Shown one piece after another: positions 1 to 9,069 of a stretch of 64,000 bases of DNA. This stretch comes from Branchipolynoe longqiensis (taxonomy: Eukaryota; Annelida; Polychaeta; Phyllodocida; Polynoidae). A model generated the notes under the pieces. It saw only the letters and a program-made list of their open reading frames with translations, had not been told where the DNA came from and searched no databases. A program made the translations under genes and the position numbers. The stretch covers positions 10,340,963 to 10,404,962 of the forward strand of contig CM059194.1 of the NCBI GenBank assembly GCA_030323885.1, read 5' to 3'. The first letter of the stretch is position 1. The number at the start of each line of letters is the position of its first letter.

Positions 1-496
1 ATGTACTGAGTTCATGTGGATGACATAGCGAGTGCTAGCAGGTTGAGTGCAGTTGCACTCAGTACCTGGCCCTTCTTTCTGTGCGGGGGTCAACCCAATT
101 TAATAGGGGTCAATGCAATCAGACTGTGAGGTACAGCCAGGCAGTCAGTGTTGGTGTCGGCCAGGCAGCCACTGGTGGTGTGCAGACTACTGGTTGCCAT
201 GGGGACTAGGAATGCTGTTCTCCTATTGGGTGACCAGGGTGGTCTGACACCCTACCAGGGGACATATATACTATAAAAATAAAGATAGAAGGCTTCCCTT
301 CCCTTACTCTCTTCGCTCCTACTTTCTCTTTCTTCTTGACTGTATCGTATTTCCCTACATCCTGCTTGCACAGCCACAGATCCGGGTGCCAACTCTACTA
401 AACGTTTCTGCGGAATTGATATAAACTGGTCCCAGTGCCTTCTCCCATGATTTACAGTACTCAAAGAGTTTGAACACCAGCATAAACCTGTTCTAA
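1..496. other. No gene recognised
   Basis: I see no coding exon, RNA gene or repeat I can name here. The sequence is of mixed composition and runs into a C-rich tract. Confidence 0.5.
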
Positions 497-516
497 GTGC
501 ACCCATCCCTACAGCC

Positions 517-801
517 TCCCCACCCCTCCCCGCCCCACCCCTCCCCGCCCCACGCCTCCCCGCCCCACCCCGCCCCGCCCCGCCCCGCCCCGCCCCGCCC
601 CGCCCCGCCCCGCCCCGCCCCGCCCCGCCCCGCCTCGCCCCTCCCCGCCCCGCCCCGCCCCGCCCCGCCACGCCCCTCCCCGACCCGCCCCATCCCTCCC
701 CGCCCCATCCCTCCCACACCAGGCGGCGCCCCCGCCCCACCCCTCCCCCGCCCCGCCCCGCCCGGCAACGCTCCACCCCTCCCCGCCCCGCCCCACCCCA
801 A
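517..801. repeat. CCCCG-type GC-rich minisatellite
   Basis: About 285 bp of near-perfect CCCCG/CCCCTCC units, with almost no purines except single G residues on the plus strand. The long Pro/Ala/Arg-rich or Gly/Arg-rich open frames on both strands come from the 5-bp repeat and are not genes. It ends 12 bp before the target-site duplication of the SINE that follows. Confidence 0.95.
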
Positions 802-825
802 TACATGGCTGCATCTCTTTAAACA

Positions 826-1180
826 GACCAGACGGGGTGGCCGAATGAGTTGAGCGTCTGTCTCTTGTTTTGGGAGATCGGGGGATCCAAAACTTCGTGG
901 TTTTGAACCTTGGTCGAGTCAAACCAATTGATTAAAAATGTATACTTGTTGCTGCTTAGTCAGGCGATCGGCATTATTAGGATAGGGCAAGGACTGGTTG
1001 GCTCTGTGTCAGGATAAGGTGACTGAGTGGGAAATCAGGTCATGGTGCTGGCGGTCTGGTATCCCAGTGGCGCAGCACTGCACTATGAAATCACCATGAG
1101 CGCGCACTGTCACAAGTTGTTACCCGTCCTGATATGAACATAGATGTTGCTAGGGCGTAAAACAACCACACACAAACAAA
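826..1180 (+). mobile_element. SINE-A, full-length copy with 13-bp TSD
   Basis: A 355-bp tRNA-derived SINE. The head (about 826-910) resembles a class II tRNA with a long variable arm: A-box-like TGGCCGAATGAG, then a decayed B box near GGTTTTGAACC. A conserved body follows (about 960-1130), and the 3' tail carries GATGTTGCTAGG then AAACAACCACACACAAAC. It is flanked by a perfect 13-bp duplication, ATCTCTTTAAACA, at 813-825 and 1181-1193, the hallmark of LINE-mediated insertion. About eleven other copies or fragments lie in this window (2.7, 4.6-5.0, 10.7, 13.5, 25.4, 48.4, 56.6, 58.2, 59.0, 60.5 and 62.2 kb). The polarity given is tRNA head to tail. Confidence 0.93.
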
Positions 1181-1204
1181 ATCTCTTTAAACATGTTGAC
1201 ACTT

Positions 1205-1216
1205 CTTCCTCCGCAG
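1205..1216 (+). other. Probable 3' splice site before the GPCR exon
   Basis: A pyrimidine-rich run ending in CTTCCTCCGCAG lies just upstream of an ATG in good context (CACGGCCATG). It suggests that the SINE at 826-1180 sits in a 5' intron and that the exon starts at 1217. Confidence 0.6.
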
Positions 1217-1227
1217 ATTCCACGGCC

Positions 1228-2712
1228 ATGTTCAACGTGGCCGACATCCTTTCCGCTGGTGCCGGGTGGAACGTCACCACGATCCTGCTGCTCATCCAGC
1301 AGCTGCGCCCCGAGCAGCTGTCGGAGCTCTTCAAGCAGCTGGGCGTGAGGGGCAAGCAGGAGCTGCAGGAGCTGCTCAGCTACGACGAGAGGGGCGGGAC
1401 TGAGCAGCTGCCCTACGAACAGCAGCTGCTGCAGTATGAGGATTACCGGACACACAAGATCCTCAAGCTTTATTCACCCCCCGTGATTCTGATCGTAGGA
1501 ACAATCGGAAACCTGCTAACCTTCCTGGTGCTGATGCGCCGCCCGATGCGCAAGTACTCGACCTATATCTACCTGGCGGTGCTGTCGGTGACTGATACGC
1601 TGGTGCTCTACGTCGGGCTGTTGCGGCTCTGGGTTGCGGAGATCTTGGGTGGTGATATCACGCATACGGACTGGGGCTGCAAGGTTGTGAATGTCGTCGG
1701 TTATACTGTTTCCAATTTCTCCGTTTGGCTTATCATTGCTGTCACCGTCGAGCGATACATTGCCATATGCCACCCACTGCGGGCGCCAAGCATGTGCAAC
1801 CAGCGACGGGCACTTCTTGTTATCAGCTCTGTTCTCGGCCTGCTGCTCGCCATTAACCTGCACTTCTTCTGGACGGCGGCCATTGTGCACTACCAGCACC
1901 GTGGGGAGATGATCGCACAGTGTGGTGGTGCCAGTGACTCAAAAACATTTGTCATCGATGTGTGGCCATGGGTGGATGCCATCATGTATTCCTTCTTGCC
2001 TTTCGCCGCCATCACCGTGCTCAACATATTGATCATCCTGCAAGTGATCAAGGCCCGGAAGCAGCGCACCGACCTGCAGCCGTCCAACGTCTACGGCGAG
2101 CAACGTCAGCAGCAGCGGCAGCAGGAGTCGAGCTACAAGCTGACAGTGATGCTCCTCACCATCTCATTCACCTTCCTGCTCACCACGCTCCCTGTGAACA
2201 TCTCACTCATCGCGTCGGGCTTCTACAACCACAAGACGGAGGACCTGCAAATGGTCGCTAAGTTCAAGCTGGTGCGCACCATCACCGAACTGCTCATGTA
2301 CCTGAACCACACCATCAACTTCTTCCTCTACTGCGCCACCGGACACAAGTTCCGACAACAGCTCCGGCTGCTGCTCTGCCGCCGGTGTGGGTGTGCCGGC
2401 GGCGTTAGCGGCGGCGGCGTCGTCAGCGGTGTAAGCGGCGTTGGCGTCGGCGGCCCGGGGCGCGGGGAGTTGCGGTACAACATATCGCAGACGGGGCAGA
2501 CTGGCCTCGGGGGCGCTGACACGGAGTACGACGGCGGCGGCGGCGGCGGCAGCGGGATTTTGGCGAGCGCTCGCGGCATGCAGATGGTGGCGATGCGGCA
2601 GACCGGCAAATGTCGGCGGGGCATGCCCTCTACCGGGAGCTTGTATAACTGTAGGCCGGCGCACGAACAGAACAAACACCTTGTCCCACTCGCCAAGTGC
2701 CAGCGGAAGTGA
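1228..2712 (+). CDS. Rhodopsin-family GPCR, FMRFamide/peptide-receptor-like
   Basis: A 494-residue seven-helix receptor, expected in the plasma membrane and coupled to G proteins. An 80-residue Gln/Leu-rich N-terminus with no signal peptide precedes TM1 (about 82-104, with GN at 94-95). TM2 has the SVTD motif (120-123). TM3 starts at Cys151, the likely disulfide partner of Cys232, and ends in ERY (175-177). TM6 has TTLPVN (319-324). TM7 reads LNHTINFFLYC (359-369) in place of canonical NPxxY, which is typical of many lophotrochozoan peptide receptors. A short helix 8 and a Cys-rich CRRCGC patch (384-389, possible palmitoylation) lead into a Gly-rich tail. The frame is open from 1144, but its first codons lie in a SINE tail, so I place the start at ATG 1228, behind a splice acceptor. 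A SINE-A copy begins 8 bp after the stop. The ligand cannot be told from sequence. Confidence 0.88.
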   Translation: MFNVADILSAGAGWNVTTILLLIQQLRPEQLSELFKQLGVRGKQELQELLSYDERGGTEQLPYEQQLLQYEDYRTHKILKLYSPPVILIVGTIGNLLTFLVLMRRPMRKYSTYIYLAVLSVTDTLVLYVGLLRLWVAEILGGDITHTDWGCKVVNVVGYTVSNFSVWLIIAVTVERYIAICHPLRAPSMCNQRRALLVISSVLGLLLAINLHFFWTAAIVHYQHRGEMIAQCGGASDSKTFVIDVWPWVDAIMYSFLPFAAITVLNILIILQVIKARKQRTDLQPSNVYGEQRQQQRQQESSYKLTVMLLTISFTFLLTTLPVNISLIASGFYNHKTEDLQMVAKFKLVRTITELLMYLNHTINFFLYCATGHKFRQQLRLLLCRRCGCAGGVSGGGVVSGVSGVGVGGPGRGELRYNISQTGQTGLGGADTEYDGGGGGGSGILASARGMQMVAMRQTGKCRRGMPSTGSLYNCRPAHEQNKHLVPLAKCQRK

Positions 2713-2719
2713 CGCTAGC

Positions 2720-2965
2720 TGTTGGTTGGTTGTTGGAGTTTTACGTCATGGTAACATCTAAGGTACCGACTTGTGACAGTGAACACTCGTGGTGACTTAA
2801 TAGTGCTGCCCCACTGGGAAATCAGGCCGCCAGCACCATGACCCGACAATGTCACTTTGTTACATTATCCTGACACTGAGCTAACCAGTCCTTGCTGTAT
2901 CCTATTAATGCCGAGCGCCAGGTTTAGGAAGCGACAAGTATCAATTTGGCCACCACGCCCTGTTT
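2720..2965 (-). mobile_element. SINE-A, head-truncated copy in the GPCR 3' flank
   Basis: Reverse-oriented SINE-A: tail (TTTTACGTCATGGTAACATC), then body, ending near CAAGTATCAATTTGG where homology to the tRNA head fades. It begins 8 bp past the GPCR stop codon, so it probably lies in the 3' UTR. Confidence 0.85.
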
Positions 2966-3103
2966 GACCCTAGCAAATAGATCCTGTTTTTCTTAATTAA
3001 AATTTGCACGGTCCAGTGGTTTTAGGTTTCTGTCAATTTCGGAGTTAAATATATTAGGTTGATCTTTATTATCTACATTTCTTTAATTTGAATTAATTTT
3101 ATC

Positions 3104-3454
3104 TTAAAGTTTCATAGTCCGATGGCTACGAGTTTCTGTCACTTTTCTGAGATAAATATATTGAACTAATTTGTGTAATCTACTTCACTTAGGTTTGAAG
3201 TAACTTTTATTTAAAATTAATCACTTTTGATATATTTGGAGTGGAAACGTGTCAAATTTGTTTTGGCAAGCACGCCAAAACTCTGACACCAACTTCTGCA
3301 GTAACAAGTTCTATTAAATTAACTCAGTATTTCCCTCTATGCGGCAATAAATGGGCAATAAGTGCATCAGTATCTAAGTTAGATATGTAGTATCACATTT
3401 AAATACTTGTTTTCATTCCAAAATGTTTATGCTTTATCTGACTATGCAGCTTCA
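3104..3454 (+). mobile_element. Element D (TTAA-flanked TIR element), copy 1
   Basis: About 350 bp. The left end is TTAAAGTTTCATAGTCCGATG and the right end is its inverted form, ATCTGACTATGCAGCTTCAA. The interior matches the intact copy at 45747-46093 (GCCAAAACTCTGACACCA, AATAAGTGCATCAGTATCTA). There is no coding capacity, so it is a non-autonomous (MITE-like) element. Confidence 0.85.
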
Positions 3455-3459
3455 AAGGG

Positions 3460-3685
3460 CTATCTTTTTCGATATTTTGAACTGTAGATCTAACCATGCC
3501 AAATTAATTGTGGCAACCATGCCAAAACGTTGACACCATAGGCTTCTGCTGGAACATATTCGATTACAGTTGCCTCAGCATGGCCTTCTATGTGGCGACA
3601 GATATTTAATAAGTGCATCAGTATTTAAGATATGCATAATTCAATCTAAATAATCTTTTGGATTTTGAAAATTTAACTTTAATTC
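3460..3685 (+). mobile_element. Element D, internal fragment
   Basis: Directly follows copy 1. It repeats the element D interior in the same orientation (CATGCCAAAACGTTGACACC, AATAAGTGCATCAGTATTTA) but lacks intact termini. Confidence 0.7.
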
Positions 3686-4418
3686 TATATATCTAATTTG
3701 GATACTGATGTACTTATCAAACATTTGGCACCACATAGAATGGAATATTGAGTCAATTTAATAGAACCTATTACTGCGGAAGCCTGTGGTGTCAGAATTT
3801 GGAAATGCTTGCCAAAATTGTGCATGTTCGCCCGAGGCTAACATGAGTAATTTGCTCACGAGGCTGCTGTCTGTTTACCTTTCCTGCTAAATCTCCCTCT
3901 CCGCTCTCACTCACTTTGCTTCTGACACTGCTACACTGCACACCATTTCCCCACCCTCCCACCCTCTTTCTCGGGGGGTGAGCGCTGATCCCCAACGTGT
4001 TACTACCCATCTCTGCATTGGGCTGAATTTCCTGGTTATGCATGCCAGTCAGCATATGATTACTGGCCTCTGTCGCCGCCTGATACATCTTTGAACACCT
4101 GCCAAGGTCCGACTTGTTTTTATTAAATACTTTATTTAATCCAGTTGCTGCTTCTGCTTCTTTTCTGTCCTGTTCTCTTTCATTACAGCCGAGTGTAGCG
4201 AATTAATTTTGCATGCTTTGATCAGTTGAATTATACTTAAAAATATCTCAAATGTTAGCCATATAAAATAAAAGTTACTTCAAACTAAAGTAAGGTAGAT
4301 ATTAACTATCGACCTAATATTATGTATCTCAGAAAATGTCACATACTCAAAAACTATCGACCTAATATTATGTATCTCAGAAAATGTCACATACTCAAAA
4401 CCATAGGACTCTGCAACT
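3686..4418 (-). mobile_element. Element D, inverted copy split by an insertion
   Basis: Reverse-oriented element D. One half lies at about 3686-3834 and the other at about 4214-4418, ending AGGACTCTGCAACT at a TTAA. The two halves are separated by about 380 bp with TGCATG on each side. Inside the right half a 47-48-bp segment starting ACTATCGACCTAATATTATG is tandemly duplicated (from about 4305 and again from about 4353). Confidence 0.72.
3835..4213 (-). mobile_element. Insertion inside element D, with CATGTTA hairpin terminus
   Basis: A segment of about 380 bp interrupting element D. Its left edge forms the hairpin CATGTT...AACATG followed by AGTAATTT, the same motif found reversed at 10446, 19233, 46868, 53350 and 63654. 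TGCATG is present at both junctions, a possible 6-bp target duplication. No ORF is recognised. Confidence 0.5.
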
Positions 4419-4541
4419 TTAAGTATCCTGCAGGATGCTCCTGAGGGCCAAGGCTGGCTCGTTTCTATCCAGTATCCTACCTACATGAGAACCGGGTGTG
4501 ATATAAATACTGCATTGTCAGTCAGCAACACAGGGGACTAT

Positions 4542-5040
4542 ACTGAACATTCTGACAATGCACTTTTTAAAACTGTTATTTGGTAGATTAGTTGATTAAG
4601 CAGGGAAAATTTCAATCATGGATGATTGGTCTTCCTCTTTCCACTGCTCCTTGCCCTATCCTAATAATGCCGAGTGCCAGGCTAGGAAGCGACATGTATC
4701 AATTTTTAAGGCATTGGTTTGACTCCACCTGGGTTCGATCTCCATGACCCCATGATCTACCAACACCGGAGACTGAACATTCTGACAACGCACATTTTAA
4801 AACTTTTATTTGGTAGATTGGTAGATTGGTTGATTAAGCAGGGAAAATTTCAATCATGGACGATTGGTCTTCCTCATTCCACTGCTCCTTGCCCTATCCT
4901 AATAATGCCGACTGCCAGGCTAGGAAGCGACAAGTATCAACTTTTAAGTCATTGGTTTGACTCGAGCAGGGTTCAAACCCACGATCTACCAAAATGGGAG
5001 ACAGACGCTCAACTCATTCGGCCATCCCGTCTGGTTTGCA
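4542..5040 (-). repeat. 230-bp tandem duplication containing SINE-A heads
   Basis: Two diverged direct copies begin at ACTGAACATTCTGACAA (4542 and 4772; period 230). Each holds the 5' part of a reverse SINE-A: body from TGCCCTATCCTAATAATGCC, then a tRNA-like head with a B box (GGGTTCAAACCC near 4971 in copy 2). The SINE 3' tail is absent from both, so the SINE was truncated before the duplication. The short open frame across the second copy is not a gene. Confidence 0.85.
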
Positions 5041-5426
5041 CCCAAGCTTTTCTTTACAAGCGAGAATTAGGAAGATAATGTCAGTTGTGTGTGTGTGCTT
5101 GAATGTGTGCGGCTATCATTATAATGATGCACTTGAATTAAATATCTGCTTCTACTGAATATTTCACTCCATTCAATTAATTAATTGTTCAATCAGCACC
5201 ATTAAAGTCTTCGTAATATCCCATTAGTGAATTAATTGTTCAATCAATCAGCACGACTCAAATTATTTTACTATTCCATTGGGTTTTTATATTTGGTTTA
5301 ATTTTCATTCCTCTAATACTATTTACAAATGAGGTTGAGGTTTATTCGTCCTCATTTGACACATAATTGTCAGAAACCTTTCCCCATTGGCGTATCACAC
5401 ATTTATAAAACTGTTCACACAGAGGG
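5041..5426. other. AT-rich stretch, no gene seen
   Basis: An AT-rich spacer with short imperfect direct repeats of GAATTAATTGTTCAATCA. Nothing codes here. Confidence 0.5.
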
Positions 5427-5872
5427 CGTAATCGATTAATCAACTCGGGTCACCTGAGCCACTTTTTGGCACATGCGCATATCCTACAGACTCGGGTTGA
5501 ATAAACAAATACGCTTGGGGTGGATAAAATGGTGGCTTAATCTAAAACTTAATATTTTTGTTCAATAACCGATATATGTACAGCAAAATAGGATTTAAAC
5601 TATTTTATGATTGTAGAAGCTGACATTGTGGGTTATTAAAAAAAAAAGCATTAAAACAACACATAGGACTTGTACTGGTAGCTGTTATCCTACAGGTACC
5701 AGCACAGATGTGATGTCATCGCTCCTAGCAAACCCCAGCCAAGAGGTGGGTGACTGGGGTCGGGTCATTTTGTACACGGCACGTGTATTTGTCGACTCCA
5801 CTCGCAGTGTTCTATTTGAAATTCTGACGACTCGGGTGACCCGAGTCGCCCGGGTCGTGTTAATCGATTACG
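5427..5872 (+). mobile_element. Element E (ATCGATTA TIR element), uninterrupted copy
   Basis: A 446-bp element with inverted termini: left CGTAATCGATTAATCAACTC, right ending GTTAATCGATTACG. Its sub-terminal GGTGACCCGAGTCG is itself nearly palindromic. The inverted homologue is at 37711-38656, where another element has inserted. The short frame starting at 5626 is derived from the repeat. Non-autonomous; superfamily unresolved. Confidence 0.85.
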
Positions 5873-5914
5873 GCCCAAGTGATTAAAGCGGCGATGACTC
5901 GGTAGTACCAAAAG

Positions 5915-6005
5915 TTGCCGGTGGTGGCGCCACCAGAGCCCTCGGTGCTCGCAGTAACTGAGGCAGACAGGCCCGTGGAACGCTCATTGGTTAATAATAA
6001 TAATT
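5915..6005 (+). repeat. Dispersed repeat with GGTGGCGCCACC palindrome (paired with 62446)
   Basis: The palindrome at 5923-5934 is followed by a segment ending GCTCATTGGTTAATAATAA. A diverged relative lies at 62446-62533 (GGTGACGCCACTAG...GCTCATTGGCTAATAATAA). The pair shows a dispersed repeat of about 90 bp. Confidence 0.65.
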
Positions 6006-6216
6006 GAACTAATGCAATAATTGAACTAATGCAATATATAAATAACTAAGTCCTTCCTAACGAAGATGTATACCCGTATATTAATATACTCACTATATAT
6101 ATATAGTTATTATTATGTATGCAGGGATAAAGATGCCTGTTACGCCCCGTGCAGGGGGCCGCGAGGTGCATGCCGGACCCTCCACCCCCACCCCGTGAGC
6201 TGGGGGGGGGGGGAGA

Positions 6217-6689
6217 GAGGGCGGGCAGGAAATTCCAGAGCTTATTACATGTGATAATTTGATCATCACTATCCATATATATATATATATGGATAGTGAT
6301 GATCAAATTATCACATTATCACATATATATATATATGGATAGTGATAATCAAATTATTACATGTATATATATATATACGGATAGTGATGATCAAATTATC
6401 GCATGTAATAAGCTTTGATCATCACTATCCATATAATCAAAAAAAATGCTAGCACGCGAGTGGGGAACCCACCCCAAGGAGGACCCCCACCCCAAGGAAG
6501 GGGGGGGAGGCAGCAGACCCACCCCCCACACCCAAACCCGAGGGGGGGGGGGGGGGGGGGGGGGGGCCACTACAGAGCTTATTACACGCGATAAAGGGTA
6601 TATATGAATATATATATATATATGTATATATGGATAGTGCTGATCAAATTATCGCATGTAATAAGCTCTGGAATTTGCTGCCCGCCCTC

Positions 6690-6694
<5 letters not shown>
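6217..6694. repeat. Inverted repeat with (TA)n hairpins
   Basis: Arms of about 65 bp: left from AGAGGGCGGGCAGGAAATTC through TTATTACATGTGATAATTTG; right from CAAATTATCGCATGTAATAA to GCCCGCCCTCT. Between them GATAGTGATGATCAAATTA palindromes recur around (TA)n tracts, plus a run of about 26 G residues near 6541. It is consistent with a MITE carrying internal hairpin duplications, and probably hard to assemble. Confidence 0.8.
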
Positions 6695-6728
<34 letters not shown>

Positions 6729-6862
6729 GAACAAATGTTTCTTCTACCAGACCTCATGAATTAACATTCTTACTAAAAGGATTGTGTGTTTTTCTGAATT
6801 ATATATAAACTTATATAATCAGTGCGTTAAATTGGTATTATGTCTATTCCCATGCAAAGATA
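6695..6862. other. AT-rich spacer with (TA)n
   Basis: A (TA)n tract at about 6693-6724, then AT-rich DNA leading into the recombinase relic. Confidence 0.6.
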
Positions 6863-7560
6863 TCATGTTTTGTGTGTGTATTTGTCTACGCCACGGGCGC
6901 AGGCCTGGGCCCCGCCCCTTCTGAGGCTATGGAGCGTGAAGGAGTTGAGGAGATGCCCTGTGGAATGCAGGGCCTTCCATATGGCGAGCGTGAGGGTATG
7001 GGGGGTTAGAGGCCGACCGTTCAGGATGGTGAATGCAGGCATTGTCGGGGACAGCCGGTTCCTTTTGTTGTATGGCCCTCCACGTGGCCAGGGGGCAGCA
7101 TGGCAAGTCAGGGATGGCCAGTAGCTGAACCGTATATGCACCGTCTGGAGTTCGGAATGTTTTGGTAGTGCGTATACGAACGACGAGTGCGCCTGGCTCT
7201 TCTCAGACATCCTCTCAGATCATGGTGTGCAGTGAGTGTCTTTTATTGGTGATCAGTAGGTTGCTCTGCCGTATCAAGGTGAAGTAGGCGATCAGTGTTG
7301 CTGCGATCAACACTCGAGCTGCTGGGCCTCCCCCCAGAAGTATCATATGATGTCAGCAACGTGGCGGGGGATGATGGGCGGGGCCCACATGGAGCTGTGG
7401 GTCGATGATCATGCCACACCCCTTTTCACGAGTTGATGCGGGTAGGTATCGAAGCTTTTGGGGGACCCGCCCATCAGCCAGGTCCAGGTGCGGGCACCGC
7501 TCATGTAGTTGTACACAGCGCCAGGTGATCGGAGAGTGACGTTGAGGTGTGCAGGGAAAA
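6863..7560 (-). pseudogene. Tyrosine recombinase relic of an old Ngaro-like element
   Basis: Reading on the minus strand, a core-binding segment is visible at about 7560-7440 (GAVYNYMSGARTW), then the first catalytic arginine block near 7270 (YFTLIRQSNLL), then the HxxR box in the 7210-6863 frame (TLHSLRRGGAQA). These match the order and spacing of the recombinases at 28430-29385 and 30275-31200. Several stops and frame changes lie between the blocks, and the final W/H...Y segment is not legible. This is a dead copy of the same broad family. Confidence 0.75.
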
Positions 7561-7562
7561 AT

Positions 7563-7630
7563 AAATTAAAATAAAACATTTATATAGCGCCCGATCCAGC
7601 AAGCCGTTCTCAGGCGCTTTACATAATAAA
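7563..7630. repeat. Dispersed GCGC / GCGCTTTACA repeat
   Basis: A short stretch containing CATTTATATAGCGCCCGATC and CTCAGGCGCTTTACATAA, similar to interspersed repeats common in marine invertebrate genomes. It sits exactly where the RT and RNase H of the old element should be. Confidence 0.5.
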
Positions 7631-8068
7631 CAAATATACAGGAAAATAAATTTCACTTAATGAAGGCCATGACGTCCAGTTGGTGTGCCTGCCAAGGTGC
7701 TGTAGGTCCTTCATGGATGCGCGTTGGCGGGCCGTCCAGAGTTTGCACTCCGATAAGACCGCTGCAAGCTTAAAGGTGGGTATGGGAACAATCATTTCCT
7801 CGGCTGATATGTTGTGATCGAGCAACTCGAGACTCTTGGTAGGCGGGATTCACTTGGTGGAGAAGAGCTGGATGCCGAGCTCCCGAGCAATGGTGATGCT
7901 TTCTTGGTAGGCTTCTCTTGGCGACTCGGGCCATATCTTCATAACAGTCAGTTTATAGGAGGCCGGTGTGTGCGGCGGGTTGTAGGCAGGTGCCGCGAGG
8001 GAGGCAGCGCCATCATTAATGATGGTGTCGAGATCCTCGTCAGCTATCTGCCTGTCATCATAAGTCAA
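7631..8068 (-). pseudogene. Relic of the pol N-terminal region, old Ngaro-like element
   Basis: Minus-strand frames at 8068-7850 and 7825-7631 resemble the conserved block before the RT in the GC-rich Ngaro copies (MKIWPESPREAY here; SIWPHLSALAW in the copy near 32.9 kb). Reverse transcriptase and RNase H motifs (a YVDD box, a TDN box) are absent, so most of pol has been deleted. Confidence 0.55.
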
Positions 8069-8848
8069 AGCACCATCAATGTCATCTGCAGTGTCAACAA
8101 CCGTGAAACCGTAGTAGCAAAGTTGGTGATGGCTGGGGAGTGGTGTGGGAGGGCTGTGGGGTGGGGTGGGAGGGCAGGCATGTAACTGTTTGTGGTTGCT
8201 GGTGGGGACACTGCTGGGTCTGGAGTGGGCATGGGACCTTTGTTATTGTTGTCACGGGGGGGGGGGGGGTTGCAGTTTGGGTGGGCAGGGGTTGAATCTG
8301 AAGCAGTGCAGGAATGGGAGTGACGATGTGGTCGGCAGTGGGGGGTGGTAGTGTGGCGGAGAGGTAGGGCTGCAGACACCTGAGTCCGGGGTGGGTGCCA
8401 GGGTGGCGGGAGATCGTGTCCTATGTGTGTGTGAGGGTTGGGGTGGTAGGTGAGGGGGGCAGGCGGTGACGAGGCAGGTTCCAGGGATGGGGTGGGCGGG
8501 TGGATTCTTGCCTGAGTGTGTTGACGTTCCCCCCACCACATGGTCGTTGGGGCTAAGGTCACGGGTTGTGCGGGGTAGGGGGGGTGTGTATGGGAGTAGG
8601 TTAGTGGCCGTTATTGCGCGTACCGGAATAACGTTATGGTTAATGTTATATAATATAAGGCAGGAAACAGGGGGTTGCATCAAAAGTAGGCCGCTATGGT
8701 TACAATCAGTGTTATCACAAGTATTGACACGTGTAGAAATAAGATGGCACTTACCATTTTTGTAGTCATATGTGTGGAGGTGCTCCGGCAGAGTCGCAGT
8801 ACGGTGATTGTATGTGTGTACTGCCGGTGGGATCACCGGCCAAGTCAT
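8069..8848 (-). pseudogene. Relic of gag C-terminus and Pro-rich linker, old Ngaro-like element
   Basis: The minus strand reads a Cys/His segment (NGKCHLISTRVNTCDNTDC near 8760-8690) followed by a Thr/Pro/His-rich linker. This is the same order as the gag zinc-binding tail and Pro-rich linker of the copies at 25.5-26.8 and 33.0-34.2 kb. Plus-strand G runs at 8260 and 8577 give the poly-Pro coding. Frames are broken. Confidence 0.55.
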
Positions 8849-9069
8849 TAAAAACCCTGCCTGCCAGAGAATTCACAGGTGTTGTCTCAGAGTGGCAGCA
8901 GTCTCCCCCCCCTCCAGTTCCACTGATGGCAATGGCAGCCGTCATTCTCGTTGGAGAATTCTCACCTACCAAAGTGGTAATCGTCCGTTCGTTTGTAATA
9001 GTCTGTGGTCCTCCGTTTTTTGGTAGTGAGTCTGAGCCTGAGAGCATCCTGCTGCACATTCTTACTTGC

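Noticed and set aside
826..905. A functional tRNA gene in the SINE head (also at 13119 and 60660)
   Set aside because: The cloverleaf is degenerate, with mismatched stems, and the sequence continues into a SINE body.
497..922. Pro/Ala/Arg- and Gly/Arg-rich frames over 100 codons
   Set aside because: Produced by the CCCCG minisatellite on both strands.
1144..1227. ATG 1144 as the GPCR start
   Set aside because: These 28 codons are SINE tail, target duplication and a splice-acceptor tract. ATG 1228 follows a good acceptor.
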